DNA from: Plotosus lineatus | Lineage: Eukaryota > Chordata > Actinopteri > Siluriformes > Plotosidae | Assembly (NCBI GenBank): GCA_024760905.1 | Contig: CM045734.1 | Coordinates: 248,001 to 312,000 of the forward strand | DNA length: 64,000 nucleotides | Reading direction: 5' to 3' | Shown here: piece after piece, positions 1 to 11,037 of the stretch | Layout of the letters: each line of letters begins with the position of its first letter | Position numbering within the stretch: the first letter of the stretch is position 1 | Translations under genes and position numbers: made by a program | The notes under the pieces: generated by a model | The model's input: only the letters and a program-made list of their open reading frames with translations | What the model was told of the DNA's origin: nothing | Databases searched by the model: none

Positions 1-1000
1 GCGTCGCTTTGTCGCTTGTTTAGAACACGTGAAAACATTCCTGAAAAGCAAAGACCTGAACTACCCGCAACTGGAAGATACCGAGTGGCTCGAAAAACTG
101 CACTTTTTGGTGGATATGACAAGCCACCTAAACAAGCTGAATGAAAGTCTCCGGGGGGGGAAACACTGCACTGCAAATGCTGGAAGCTGTTTTGTCATTC
201 GAGCGCAAGCTGACTGTCTTTGCCAGAGATGTACAGCGAGGCACGCTCTCCCACTTCCCCTCCCTGAGAGAATTCAAAGAAGCCCATCACGACCACACAC
301 TCAACAGTGATTATTTACAAGGTGCGATCGTTGAAATGCAAACTGCATTTGGGAGCAGATTTTGCGAGTTCCGAAAGGAAAAAATGACACTGTCTTTCCC
401 TGTCACACCCCTGGAGATTGACCCGTCCTTGTTGAGCACATTTCCAGGAGTAAATCAAGCTGACCTTGAAATGGAAATGGCTGATATAGCCGACAAAGAT
501 ATACTTTACCTTTTCAAAAGGCTGCTGTTTTATTTTTATAAATGCAGGCTGCGTTTTATTGCACTCTGTTTGTTGCCCAGATAAGGGGCACGTTATGCAC
601 GTTCCATTTTGTTGTCAAAATAAAAATGACATCAAAAATCGGATTTCTTTATTGCATTTCTTTAATTTCATCAAAGCAATGAAACATAATTAATTAATAT
701 TGTAATGAAGTTAAACTTGAGGTGGCATCGTACAACAGAGTAGTCACGTGGTGCGTCATTCTCTACAGGATGCGCTGCAGGGAAAATAAACATTTAATCA
801 TGAAGGCTCATTATGTATTTGTAGCCAACTTAGTCATTTTGATAGTAGGCTAATATAGCTAATATGGATACATACAGCATGTGTTGCCTTCATTATAAGG
901 CTTATATAAGGCTTTTAATTTTTTGAGGCTCCAGACATATTTGTTTTTTGTTTTTTTGGTCCAATATGGCTCTTTCAACATTTTGGGTTGCCGACCCCTG
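1..1000 (+). mobile_element. hAT (Charlie/ZBED-like) DNA transposon, 3' part
   Basis: The right end of a hAT element whose left end lies outside the window. The last 16 bases (985-1000) form a hAT-type terminal inverted repeat, read outward as CAGGGGTCGGCAACCC, and are followed directly by the 8-bp sequence acctaaac (1001-1008). The inverted duplicate of this locus has the same 8 bp once, uninterrupted, at 18144-18151. That fixes the insertion point and the 8-bp target duplication expected of hAT. From about 530 to 985 there is only AT-rich non-coding sequence, so the end of the transposase and its dimerisation domain are deleted. Confidence 0.85.
2..530 (+). pseudogene. hAT transposase remnant (GTF2IRD2/ZBED-type)
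   Basis: The translation resembles the late part of hAT transposases of the kind domesticated in GTF2IRD2 and ZBED proteins: a segment with DTEWLEKLHFLVDMTSHLN, then GNTALQMLEAVLSFERKL, then FPSLREFKEAHHDHTL, then SFPVTPLEIDPSLLSTFPG. The first segment is in the frame starting at base 2; the rest is in another frame. The shift falls in the run of G at about 150-158. The ORF then runs into a lysine- and aromatic-rich tail that does not look like the family, and the C-terminal hAT dimerisation motif is absent. Transposases of this family cut and paste DNA in the nucleus; this one cannot be functional. Confidence 0.8.
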
Positions 1001-1008
1001 ACCTAAAC

Positions 1009-1383
1009 CATTAAAAATAAGTTACAAATTGGACAAAATAAAGATATCATGTTTATATCTACAATGCGGCCTAGAATGTGAGTTGGTTATAACGAATTAA
1101 AAGACCTCGGATGGCTGATTTTAAAATACCGCCAGAGTCAATTAAGATTAAACTTAATGTATAACATTTTTAACAATACTGTACCTGAATATTTATGCAA
1201 CAATTTTAAAAGACTAGTTAATATTCATATTCATAAATACAAGAAATATTACGTGTGGGTTTTATTTTCCAAATGTTATAAATGCACTTTCCAATACTTT
1301 TTATATACAGTGTATAAAAGACTGGAACAGTCTGCCTCTGAATGTTCAGTCAAGCCCATCTTTAAATATCTACCAAAAAAAAA
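1009..1383 (+). pseudogene. C-terminal remnant of a LINE reverse-transcriptase protein
   Basis: Frame-shifted pieces read FNNTVPEYLCNNFKRLVNIH, then FYIQCIKDWNSLP in the better preserved mirror copy. This is the end-of-ORF2 region of a CR1/jockey-like LINE, where a peptide of the type W-N-S-L-P precedes the stop. The hAT element inserted into this LINE. Related tails lie at 12095-12260, 17765-18270, 21230-21360 and 61860-62030, and the upstream RT part of the family is at 60480-61480. Confidence 0.6.
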
Positions 1384-1483
1384 AAAGATGATAAAGCCAG
1401 AGAAGAGGATGTGTCTTCATTTCCAGTTCCATAATTTAATAAGTGACTTCCATGTAACTTTTTATTTTCCAGTATTATACTAT

Positions 1484-2310
1484 ATCTTCTTCTTTTCCTT
1501 TCGGCTGTTCCCTTCAGGGGTCGCCACAGCAAATGATCTGCCTCCATCTCACCCTATCCTCTGCATCTTCTACTCTTACTCCAACTCTTACCTAATGTCC
1601 TCCACCACCACATCCATGAATCTCTTCTTTGTTCTTCCTCTCGGCCTTCTGCATGGTAGTTCCAACCTCAGCATTCTACTACCAATATATTCACTCTCCC
1701 TTCTTCGTACATGTCTAAACCATCTCGATTTAGCCTCTCTGACTTTACCTCCGACTGAAACATCTAACAAGTGCTGTCCCTCTGATGTACTCATTCCTGA
1801 TTCAATCCATCCTCGTTACTCCCAAGAGAACCTCGACATTTTCATCTCTGCTATCTCCAGCTCTGCCTCCTGTCTTTTCCTCAGCGCCACTGTTTCTAAA
1901 CCATACAATAACGTGCTGGCCTCAAGACCATCTTGTACACTTTTCCCTTCATTCTTGTCGATACCCTCCTATCACACATCACACACTCATCACTCTGTCT
2001 GACACTTCATTCACTTCGAGAGCATTCCTGACAAACCCCTCCATCAAGACGACTGTTTCCTCTGAATTGTTGAGCCTAAGTACTTAAAATCAATCCGCCA
2101 CCTTCTTAATCTCTGCTCCCTGTAACATCACCGTTCCTCTTGGTTTCTTCTCATTCACACACATGTATTCTGTCTTACTGAGGCTTACCTTCATTCCTCT
2201 CCTTTCCAAGGCATACCTCCACCTCTCTAGATTTTCCTCCCCGTGATCTCTGCTCTCAATACAGATCGCAATGTCATCTGCAAACATCATAGTCCATGGA
2301 GATTCTATTG
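1484..2310 (-). mobile_element. 5'-truncated RTE-type LINE (left-arm copy)
   Basis: Read on the minus strand it has the RT box MMFADDIAIC (2290 downward), the thumb and C-terminal region to a piece with SRWFRHVRRRESEYIGSRML (about 1720), and the RTE 3' tail ctgtggcgacccctgaaggg followed by a GAA-rich end at about 1487. Several frameshifts separate the pieces. It is a truncated copy of the element present in full at 24065-27216 and is mirrored exactly at 16842-17668. Confidence 0.8.
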
Positions 2311-3380
2311 TATTACATGCTTTATTTTCAGAAAGATGTCATAAATCTCCATCTTGTGGTTGACAGACAGATGCAGGCATGACACTTAAAAAAAACAGTT
2401 TGTGTATTGGTTTTTTTTTGTTTTTTTTAACTTTAATGTGGTACAGCCTGCTGAAAAGCCCAAAGGCCCCACACACTGAGAAACTTTAATATTCAAGAAC
2501 ACAGTATGTAATATTCACCAGAAATACAAATAATTATTACGTACTGTATTCTTAAATATTATGTGTAACAGAGATCCATATTGAATACTCTATTCTACTA
2601 TACACTGTATTACATACTGTGTGAAAGTTGTAATCCAGTATGTCGAAGAAAACAAGATGTAATAATTCTTTGGAATACAGATAGATATTACATATGCATT
2701 CTTGTATTTTATCTGAAATGCAGATAAATAATAAATGTTGTAATACTGTATTCTCTACTTCTATTCTATTACACGCTTTATTTTCAGAAAGACGGTCAAA
2801 GTCTCCATCTTGTGGTTGACAGACAGATGCTTGCATGAAACTTAATAAATACAGTTTTTTTTTTTTACTTTAATGTGGTACAGCCTGCTGAAAATCCCAA
2901 AGGCCCCACACACTGAGACAAACTTTGTCTCCAAATCCTCTATTTCATATATCTGTAATCAAGATTAATATAACACAATGTATTATTTTATATTGTAATA
3001 CATACTGGATCACAAACTGTATTTGAGCATTTAATCAAATATATACAATATTTTTTTTAAATATATTCAAGAATACAGTGGGAATTCAAATAATTATTAC
3101 AGATTGTATTCTTAAATATTATGTGTAATAGAGATCCATATTGAATACTCTATTTTTCTATACACTGTACTGATAATACAGTCTGTAGAAGAAAGCAATA
3201 TGTAATTATTTGGAATACAGATAGATATTACGCATGCATTCTTTTATAGTATCTGAAATGCAGATAAATATAAAATGTTGTAATACTGTATTCTATTTTC
3301 TTTTATTGTCTCGTCTTCTTCTATTGTATTGCACATTTTATTTTCTGCAAATACAGTTTGTGTGTACATAATATGCAAGA
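2311..3380. repeat. AT-rich dispersed repeat block, imperfect internal copies
   Basis: Three imperfect copies of a unit alternate here. The unit has a segment with 'tttaatgtggtacagcctgc' and 'ggccccacacactgaga', and an AT-rich segment with repeated 'gaatacag' and 'agatccatattgaatactct' words. The copies begin near 2435, 2865 and (second segment only) 3070. Another copy is at 4955-5500 and mirror copies are at 15890-16800. No coding capacity is seen. It is probably a non-autonomous element, but I could not find clear terminal repeats. Confidence 0.55.
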
Positions 3381-3847
3381 GGCCCCATAACTCGGGAGTA
3401 GAGATGTTGACAAACTGGTTATATGCCTCCTGCAATTTATAAGAAAAATAGGAAATCTGGTCATATTCACCCATGCGACAATGGTCTGACACGGTGGCTT
3501 TTACTTGCTAGACCCAAAAAATGGCAGACATGCTGATTACACGAGTCTGTAGAAAATCTTCTAAAAGAACGCTACTCAATGCTCCAGCTGGTCTTGTAAG
3601 GCCCCATAACTCAGGAGTAGTGATGTTGTCTCTTAGGCTCCAAACCCAGGACTCTTCCCCTATCTTGTTTCCTTTCACCCCTATATGTCCATGCTCCCCC
3701 TTTTTCACCTGAAATACTGCTTTGCCCTTGTGTTGCAGCCATGACAACATGACAAAGGAATCAAGTTGTCCAGGTGCATCCCAGCAGGAAGTCTACTGAT
3801 AGATGAGGGGGGATGTCTGGCTACAGGTCAAAGCATTGAAAGAACAA
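3381..3847. other. Unassigned non-coding stretch
   Basis: No domain, splice-supported exon or known repeat end was recognised. The phrase 'ccccataactc(a/g)ggagtag' occurs twice (about 3384 and 3602), suggesting a small internal duplication. Confidence 0.4.
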
Positions 3848-4588
3848 TTACAAATCACTACAGACTACAGGTAATGCAGCCCTGAGGTAATACAATAATG
3901 AATGTTCTTCATTCTCAATATAACTTTTCCAATTTTCAAAACAATATGTACTGTTGTTTCTTCCTTTATTAACAGCAATTATAAAATTACTGCATCTAAA
4001 TCTAGCTAATACTATCTTAAAATGTACTGGTAAGGGCGATGCAAGATATGTTTCTACATGTAATACTGATTTAAACTGCTTGTATGAGAATGAGTCTGGC
4101 ACACTCCTGTTTAAGGTTATCTATCAATCTTTGCCTAAAAGAGCGAATAAACATTTCCACATCACCCACTTCCTGAGAGACCCATACAAAATGAATCCAT
4201 ATTTGAAAAGAATATTTTTAATGTGACCAGCCCAAGTTATTCTATCTGTCTCATCGAATGATAGAAGCATCATATAACACTGAAAAGGCAAGCGAGATTC
4301 GTCCCTACATAATAATTTACACCAATATCTTACAGCTCTTGTCATATAGCATAATTGAAGAGATACCCTACCACATTCACCTAGAACCATTACATTACAA
4401 GTATTTCTTTTAACCTTTAATATTCTTTTGCACATCTTAATGTGTACATTTTCAATTATTTTGTAGAAAGAAGTGCCCCATATTTCTGAACTATAACACG
4501 AGATTTGCTTAACAATAGTATGAAATACTTTAAACAAATCATTACATGGTAAGAAAGCAAATTTATTCTGAAATCTATTAATAACCAT
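3848..4588 (-). pseudogene. LINE ORF2 C-terminal domain remnant
   Basis: Two overlapping minus-strand frames give a typical LINE end. The first (4588-4124) has SSEIWG, ENVHIKMCKRILKVKRNT and VLGECGRVSL, the thumb-distal region after the RT domain. The second (4102-3848) has YKQFKSVLHVETYLASP, HFKIVLARFRC and a C-terminal Cys/His stretch with YCFENWKSYIENEEH. One frameshift lies near 4105-4125. LINE copies with this C-terminal arrangement are common in fish. The upstream RT and endonuclease are absent. A second, shorter copy is at 5990-6440. Confidence 0.7.
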
Positions 4589-4954
4589 GAGGGGTACAGA
4601 CTCCAGGTGTGGTCAAGAACTTCGAATACGCACAGTTGAGCCATAGACAGAAGCAAGCTATACATCCACAAGAAAAGGTCAGAAACTCTAAACTCTAAAC
4701 AGATATGCTAAAATCTTCCACACTTTCTCCCACTGAAAGTGTCACCTCCCCCCTTAAAAAGCCAGAGACAAGGTTCGAGCACCTACCTCTGGCCTCGCTA
4801 AAGTGGACCACCATTCCTTACATAGGGCTTTTATTTATTATTAGTCTATTTTTTCGGGGGTTTTTTTGACACAGAATGACATACTATCCCACTTGACCCA
4901 TCAGACAGGAAAGTCATACTAGTAACCAGTCAATATTTTTTTTTTTTTTTTTTT
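4589..4954. other. Unassigned non-coding stretch
   Basis: Contains no recognisable exon. A short T-rich run and a purine/pyrimidine-mixed segment separate the LINE tail from the next AT-rich repeat block. Confidence 0.35.
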
Positions 4955-5135
4955 TTTACTTTAATGTGGTACAGTCTGCTGAAAAGCCCAACGGCCCCAC
5001 ACACTGAGACAAACTTTGTCTCCAAATCCTCTATTTCATAAATCTGTAATCAAGATTAATATTACAAAATGTATTCTTTTATATATCGTAATGCATACTG
5101 GATAACATACTGTATTAGAGCATTAAAAAAATTAA

Positions 5136-5183
<48 letters not shown>

Positions 5184-5500
5184 AATACAGTATATAATAT
5201 TTATCAGGAATACAAATAATTAATACATACTGTATTCTTAAATATTATGTGTAATAGAGATCCATATTGAATACTCTATTCTTCTATACACTGTACTGAA
5301 GCATGTAATACACAGTCTGTAGAAGAAAACAATATGTAATTATTTGGAACACAGATAGATATTACACATGCATTCTTTTATATTATCTGAAATGTAGATA
5401 AATATTAAATGCTGTAATATTGTATTCTATTTTCCTCGATTGTCTTGTCTTCTTCTATTGTATTACACATTTTATTTTCTGTAAATACAGTTTGTGTGTA
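4955..5500. repeat. Second copy of the AT-rich dispersed repeat
   Basis: Near-identical in order to 2435-3380: 'tttaatgtggtacagtctgc', 'ggccccacacactgagac', then the 'gaatacag' and 'agatccatattgaatactct' segments and 'cttctattgtattacacat'. It contains a pure AT dinucleotide run at about 5138-5180. Confidence 0.6.
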
Positions 5501-5989
5501 CATATATGTGCAAGGGGCTTTCAGAATTGCATTCATTTCTATTTCTGTGTTTGATATCATTTAACTATGTATTCATATTTGTTTCCCCATGGAAAACAAG
5601 AAGTATCCTTCTAAGTGATGTATCCCGATCTTGTTCCTCTTGTCAGGAGAAACTGTTAACCAATGGGCAATCATCCTCTGCTCTTGTAATCAGCTTCTGG
5701 CATCTACTATTGTGTCCTGTCTTGCCAATTGTTCTTTGATCTTTAGAACTCAGGGCTCATGCCTTTGACAAGATGGGGCTCAAACATGAGGCAGGACAAA
5801 GGTGCTATTGTTTTGTGACCCCTAACCGAGTTTCTGTAAACCCCCCTAGACTGCAGTCCATATACAGTATGCCTTGATCAGCACTGAAAGCTTCAGTGAG
5901 CTGTGAGTGGAAATGTGAGCCTTTATTGAAAGCCACCATAGAGCTCTTTTTATCTATTTATAGATATACCCAAAAGCATAAATCACAAT
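5501..5989. other. Unassigned non-coding stretch
   Basis: Short ORFs only, without recognisable domains, codon bias or splice sites that fit a known protein. Confidence 0.35.
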
Positions 5990-6440
5990 TGATTTTACCG
6001 TTCACAAAAACAGTAATGCATGTTCTGTGTTCTAAATATAACTTTTCCCATTTTCAAAGCAATATGTACATAACCTATTCTCATGTAAAGTACTGTTGTT
6101 TCTTCCTTTATTAACAGCAATTCTAAAATTACTGCATCCAAATCTAGCTAATACTATCTTAAAATGTACCGGTAAAGGTGATATCTTTCTACATGTCATA
6201 CTGATTTAAACTGCTTGTATGAGAATGAGTCTGGCACACTCCTGAGACTCCTGTTTAAGGTTATCTATCAATCTTTGCCGAAAAGAGCGAATAAACATTT
6301 CCACATCACCCACTTCCTGAGAGATCCATACAAAACGAATCCATATTTGAAAAGAATATTCTTAATGTGACTAGCCCAAGTTATTCTATCTATCTCATCT
6401 CATGATAGAAGCATCATATAACACTGAAAAGACAAGAGAT
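5990..6440 (-). pseudogene. Second copy of the LINE C-terminal remnant
   Basis: Repeats the sequence of 3905-4285 with small indels (for example an 8-base duplication around 6235-6250, 'cactcctgagactcctgttt'). The minus-strand reading again gives pieces of the RF(R/K)C-type LINE tail, now with more frameshifts. Together with 3848-4588 it brackets the AT-rich repeat, so the two may be the ends of a local duplication. Confidence 0.6.
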
Positions 6441-6789
6441 GTATATTTATAAAGTGGTCTTAAATGTGCTGGACTTTGGTTTGTGTTTTCTATGACATTG
6501 TCCGGTTTCACGAAACGTGAGTACCCACATGAATCCATGTGCTGATGTATAAATGTTTTATATTACACCACTAGACTGTTAAAAATAAAATTGAATGTAG
6601 ACAGGAAAAAAAAAAAAGATTTGTTGAAGTACATGATGTATTTATGTATTTCAATCGAACATTTTATTCATTTAATTTTAATTTTGACTTTCATGTCGGA
6701 TTGAAATATGGAAAAGAATGCAACATGTACTGGAGGAAAACTGATTTTAGAAAGTGATGAGGAAAAAGAATTGTAAAACTTACCTTGAA

Positions 6790-6945
6790 AACTTGTTCAG
6801 TAAAACTTTTTGCCACTTGTCACGTCAAAGACTTTCATGTTGACGGCCTTGAGAATGCGTGGGTTCTGTACGCCGTCGTACTCTCGCAGCTGCTCCGGAG
6901 TGAATTCCCGCAGGTCCATTTTGGGCAAAGCCGAGGCCTTGTCTC
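6790..6945 (-). pseudogene. PGRMC1/2-like cytochrome-b5-fold exon fragment
   Basis: Minus-strand reading gives [19 protein letters not shown], then [20 protein letters not shown] and FY followed by a stop. This is the start of the cytochrome b5-like haem-binding domain of membrane-associated progesterone receptor components, proteins of the ER membrane. The fragment is followed by a GT splice-donor-like sequence, so it looks like a genomic exon piece and not a processed copy. The same fragment sits in the corresponding intron of U4 (54180-54345), in the opposite orientation to the host gene. Confidence 0.75.
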
Positions 6946-7114
6946 CCCGTTCGGCGTCAGTGCACGATCTCCTGAGCCACTGTCAGTAAACACTGTAGCA
7001 AGTGGCCAGAAACAAAAACAACAAGGCCAAGCAGACGAGGTTTTTTTTTTTTAAAGGTGCATCAAACACAGTCATATCGCTAATAACATTTCTTGTCACT
7101 TTGTCTTCTTGCAG

Positions 7115-7279
7115 CTACCACGTCAAACCGGCCAACAGTCAGGAGGTGCGAAGGGCGGTGGAGACTGAGGCAGCGTTGCTCTTCACAGAGACGCAGAAGC
7201 AGAACGTTAGTCACTATCTGGCCCATTCTACTGCTGTGGCCGAGCAGCATTACAGAATGCGGGTGGATGAATCCATTGT
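7115..7279 (+). pseudogene. Recombinase-SET family exon 8 (U1), inverted and truncated
   Basis: Preceded by a pyrimidine tract and AG acceptor (about 7100-7114). It encodes YHVKPANSQEVRRAVETEAA, then HYLAHSTAVAEQHYRM. This is the last part of the tyrosine-recombinase-like domain, with the second arginine (VRR), the His-Ser-Thr triad region and the candidate nucleophile Tyr. The exon stops at the inversion breakpoint (7279), losing its last 11 codons and its donor. Confidence 0.75.
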
Positions 7280-7701
7280 GACATTATGAATGGGCTTCCC
7301 AGTCGAAGAAATTAAAAAATTGTCACTTTCCCTTCTGAGGTATCCCGGACGAATGTGTTCGTAGTATGCTTGAAACCACTTGGGGGACAAAAGAGACAAT
7401 TTCTTGACTGTAAAATAGTGTAAGCAGTTGAAAAATCGCTTTCACAATGAGACATAAGTGGCGAGCATATTTAGCTGTTAAAGAACTTACAGCTTCCTCC
7501 TCCTGGGTCAGGGCAAATGTGGCCACCTGCATAGTTGCCGTCTTATGTTGGCTGACGCCGATCACCACCCTTGTGTTTTCTGTTCACCCACTCTTTTGTC
7601 TGGAAAAGAATGGAAGTGGAGGGAAATGTATGAATGAATTATTTTTCAAAAAGACATTTCAACACGTGAAAAAAAAAAACCAAGATAAAATAGCACGAGC
7701 T

Positions 7702-10700
7702 CATCTCATCTCATCTTCTTCCGCTTAGTCCGGGGTCGGGTCGCGGGGGCAGCAACCTTAGCAAAGAGGTCCAGACATCCCTCTCCCGAGCCACTTCCTC
7801 CAACTCTCCCGGGGGGACACCAAGGCGGTCCCAGACAAGCCGAGAGACATAGTCCCTCCAGCGTGTTCTAGGTCGACCCCGGGGTCTCTTCCCGGTTGGA
7901 CATGCCCGAAACACCACACCAGGGAGGCGTCCGGGGGGCATTCTGACCAGATGCCCGAGCCACCTCAACTGGCCCCTCTCAATGCGGAGGAGCAGCGGAT
8001 CTACTCCGAGCTCTCCCCGGATGGCGGAGCTTCTCACCCTATCTCTAAGGGAGAACCCCGCCACCCGACGAAGAAAGCTCATTTCAGCCGCTTGTATCCG
8101 TGATCTTGTTCTTTCGGTCATTACCCAAAGCTCGTGACCATAGGTGAGGGTTGGAACGTAGATCGACTGGTAAATTGAGAGCTTCGCCTTGCGGCTCAGC
8201 TCCTTTTTCACCACGACGGACCGGTACAGGCACCGCTTAACAGCAGAGGCTGCAGCGATCCGTCTGTCGATCTCTCGCTCCATCCTTCCCTCACCGTAAA
8301 CAAGCCCCCAAGATCCTTAACCTCCCCCACTTGGGCCAGGACCCCACGCCCGACCCAGAGGGTGCATTCCACCATTGTCCGACTGAGAACCATGGCCTCG
8401 GACTTGGAGGTACTGATCTTCATCCCGGCTGCTTCGCACTCAGCTGCGAATCGCTCCAATGAGAGCTGGAGGGCCCGACTTGATGAAGCCAAAAGGACAA
8501 CATCATCCGCCAAAAAGCAGAGATGATATCCGATGGCCACGAACCAGAACCCCTCATCGCCTCGACTGCGCCTAGAAATTCTGTCCATAAAAATTATTTT
8601 TATGCCTTGGCAGACTCCAACTCCCACCGAAACGAATCCGAGCTGCTGTTACCAATACGGACCAAACTCTGGCTCCGGTGATACAGCGACCGAATAGCTC
8701 GTAGCAACGGATCCGAACGCCCGTACTCTCGAGCACGCCCCACAAGATCTTTCGAGGGACACGGTCGAAAGCCTTCTCCAAATCCACAAAGCACATGTGG
8801 ACAGATTGGGCAAACTCCCATGCCCCCTCCAGAATCCTGTGGAGCGTATAGAGTTGGTCAAGAGTGCTGCGGCCAGGGCGAAAACCACATTGTTCCTCCT
8901 GAATCCGAGGTTCGACTATCGGTCGGATCCTCCTCTCTAGTACCCCTGCATAGACTTTCCCAAGTAGGCTGAGGAGTGTAATTCCCGATAATTGGAACAC
9001 ACCCTCCGGTCCCCTTCTTAAAAATTGGGACCACCACCCCAGTTTGCCAATCCAGAGGCACAGCCCCCGATGACCACGCGATGTTGCAGAGACGTGTCAA
9101 CCAAGACAGTCCTACAACATCCAGAGTCCTGAGGTATTCCGGGCGGATCTCGTCCAACCCCGGAGCTCGACCACCGAGGAGCTTTTTGACAACCTCAGTG
9201 ACCTCCACTCCAGTGATGGGCGGACCCTCACCCGAACCCCCAGGGTCTTCCTCTTCCACGGAGGGCGTGTTGGTGGGATTGAGAAGGTCCTCAAAGTATT
9301 CCCTCCACCTCTCAACAACATCCCCAGTCAAGGTAAGCAGCTCCCCATCTCCACCGTAAACAGTGTTTGTGAAGAACTGCTTCCCCCTCCTGAGGCGTCG
9401 GATGGTGGCCCAGAACCTTTTTGAGGCCAACCGATAATCACTCTCCAGGCCCTCACCGAACTCCTCCCACGCCTGAGATTTTGCATCTGCGACAGCCTCG
9501 GCTGCAGCACGTTTGGCCTGCCGGTACCCGTTTGCTGCCTCAGGAGTCCCACAGGCTAATAAAACCCGATAGGCCTCCTTCTTCAGCTGGACGGCCCCCT
9601 TCACCGCAGGTGTCCACCACCGGTTCGGGATTACCGCCACGACAAGCACCGGCGACCTTACGGCCACAGCTATGGGCTGCCGCCTCAGCAATGGAGGCAC
9701 GAAACATGGCCCATTCAGATTCCATGTCCCCGCCTCCTCCGAACGTGGTTGTAGCTCTGCCGGAGGTGGGAGTTAAAGGCCTCTCGGACAGGGGCTCCGC
9801 CAAACGTTCCCAGCAGACCCTGATTACACGCTTGGGCCTGCCAGGTCTGGAAGGCAACCTCCCACACCACCGAAGCCAACTCACCACCAGGTAGTGATCG
9901 GTAGACAGCTCAGCTCCTCTCTTCACCCGAGTGTCCAGAACATATGGTCGCAAGTCCGATGACACGACTACAAAGTCAATCATCGAACTGCGACCTAGGG
10001 TGTCCTGGTGCCAAGTGCACTTATGGACACCCTTATGTTCGAACATGGTGTTCGTGATAGATAAACTATGACGAGCACAGAAGTCCAACAACGACACACC
10101 ATTCGGATTCAGACTGGAGAGGCCGTACCTACCGATCACACCCTTCCAGGTAACACAATCGTTGCCCACATGGGCGTTGAAGTCTCCCAAGACAACGAGC
10201 GAGTCTCCCGAGGGAGCGTTCTCCAACACCCCCCCCCAAAGACTCCAAAAAGGGTGGGTACTCTGAACTGTCATTTGGTGCATAAGCACAAATAACAGTC
10301 AGGACCCGTCCCCCCACCCGAAGACGGAGGGAAGCTACCCTTTCGTCAACCGGGGAGAACCCCAACATTTGGGCACCAAGACGGGGGGCAACAAGAATAC
10401 CCACACCGGCTCGCCACCTCTCCCCATGAGCAACTCCAGAATAGAAGAAGGTCCAGCCTCTTTCGAGATGGATGGTTCCAGAGCCCAAGCTATGCGTTGA
10501 GGTGAGCCCGACTATATCTAGTCGGTATCTCTCCACCTCACGCACCAAATCAGGCTCCTTTCCCGCCAGAGAGGTGACATTCCATGTCCCAAAGGTCAGA
10601 GTAAGCAGCCGAGGATCAGTCCGACAGAACCCATGCCTTCGGCTGCCACCCAACTCACACTGCACCCGACCCCTAAAACTCCTCCCACGGGTGGTGGGTC

Positions 10701-11037
10701 CATGGGAGGGCGGACCCATGTCTCCTTTTCGGGCTGGGCCCGGCCAGGCTCCATGGGCATAAGCCCGACCACCAGGCGCTCGCCTTCGAGCCCCTCCCCT
10801 GGGCCTGGCTCCAGGAGGGAACCCCGGTGACCCGCGTCCGGGCAAGGGAGACTGATCCCTGTGTTGTTTTCTCATGTCTTAGGGGTCTGTTTTGAATCGC
10901 ACTTTGTCTGGACCTTCACCCCGGACCTGTTTGCCTTGGGTGACCCTACCAGGGGCATTTGCCCCCGACAACATAGCTCCTAGGATCATTAGGTCACGCA
11001 AACCCCTCCACCACGATAAGGTGGCGATTCGAGGAGG
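7702..11037 (-). mobile_element. Full-length Nimb/I-group LINE
   Basis: A 3.3-kb non-LTR retrotransposon flanked by a perfect 10-bp target duplication agcacgagct (7692-7701 and 11038-11047). The site is uninterrupted in three paralogous introns near 19371-19380, 34320 and 55037. The 3' end is a (GATGA)n-type tail (7702-7716 on the minus strand); the 5' end is at 11037. The elements duplicate by target-primed reverse transcription. The family name rests on the protein and tail pattern that I recognise from fish LINEs; I-group membership is an inference. Confidence 0.8.
7711..10875 (-). pseudogene. Endonuclease-reverse transcriptase of the Nimb/I-type LINE
   Basis: Spread over several frames. 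The AP endonuclease is at about 10600-9890: TFGTWNVTSLAGKEPDLVRE, then a GDFNAHVG motif near 10180 and STDHYLVVSW near 9895. The RT follows: CFVDLEKAFDRVP near 8790 (first catalytic Asp) and LADDVVLLASS near 8500 (YADD-type box). The C-terminal part has YGHELWVMTERTRSRIQ and RWLGHLVRMPPGRLP (8130-7930). At about 8575-8625 a few codons, including most of the conserved QGCPLSP box, are missing, and there are frameshifts near 10200, 9600, 8900 and 8280. The copy is therefore inactive. Confidence 0.8.

Larger units (their letters stand above)
1001..3156. repeat. Left arm of a large inverted duplication
   Basis: Bases 1001 to about 3156 match the reverse complement of about 15886-18151. For much of the arm, paired positions sum to 19152 (for example 1588-1794 with 17358-17564, and 2090-2290 with 16862-17062, whose translations are identical). 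Beyond about 2480 the sum falls to about 19060 because the right arm carries roughly 90 extra bases near 16545-16660. Spacer about 12.7 kb. The arms contain a LINE tail, an RTE fragment and AT-rich repeats. Confidence 0.85.
6493..7279. other. Microinversion of about 0.79 kb within unit U1
   Basis: In U3 and U4 the order on the minus strand is exon 7, intron with PGRMC fragment (U4), exon 8. Here the last bases of exon 7, the intron and exon 8 lie in the opposite orientation to the rest of exon 7 (7280-7378). Both breakpoints fall in a 'tgacat/atgtca' word. After inversion exon 7 is cut in two, which destroys the unit. Confidence 0.75.

Noticed and set aside
1157..2002. 281-codon plus-strand ORF
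   Set aside because: It runs across a LINE tail and antisense through an RTE fragment; Ser/Leu/Pro-rich shadow translation typical of antisense RTE.
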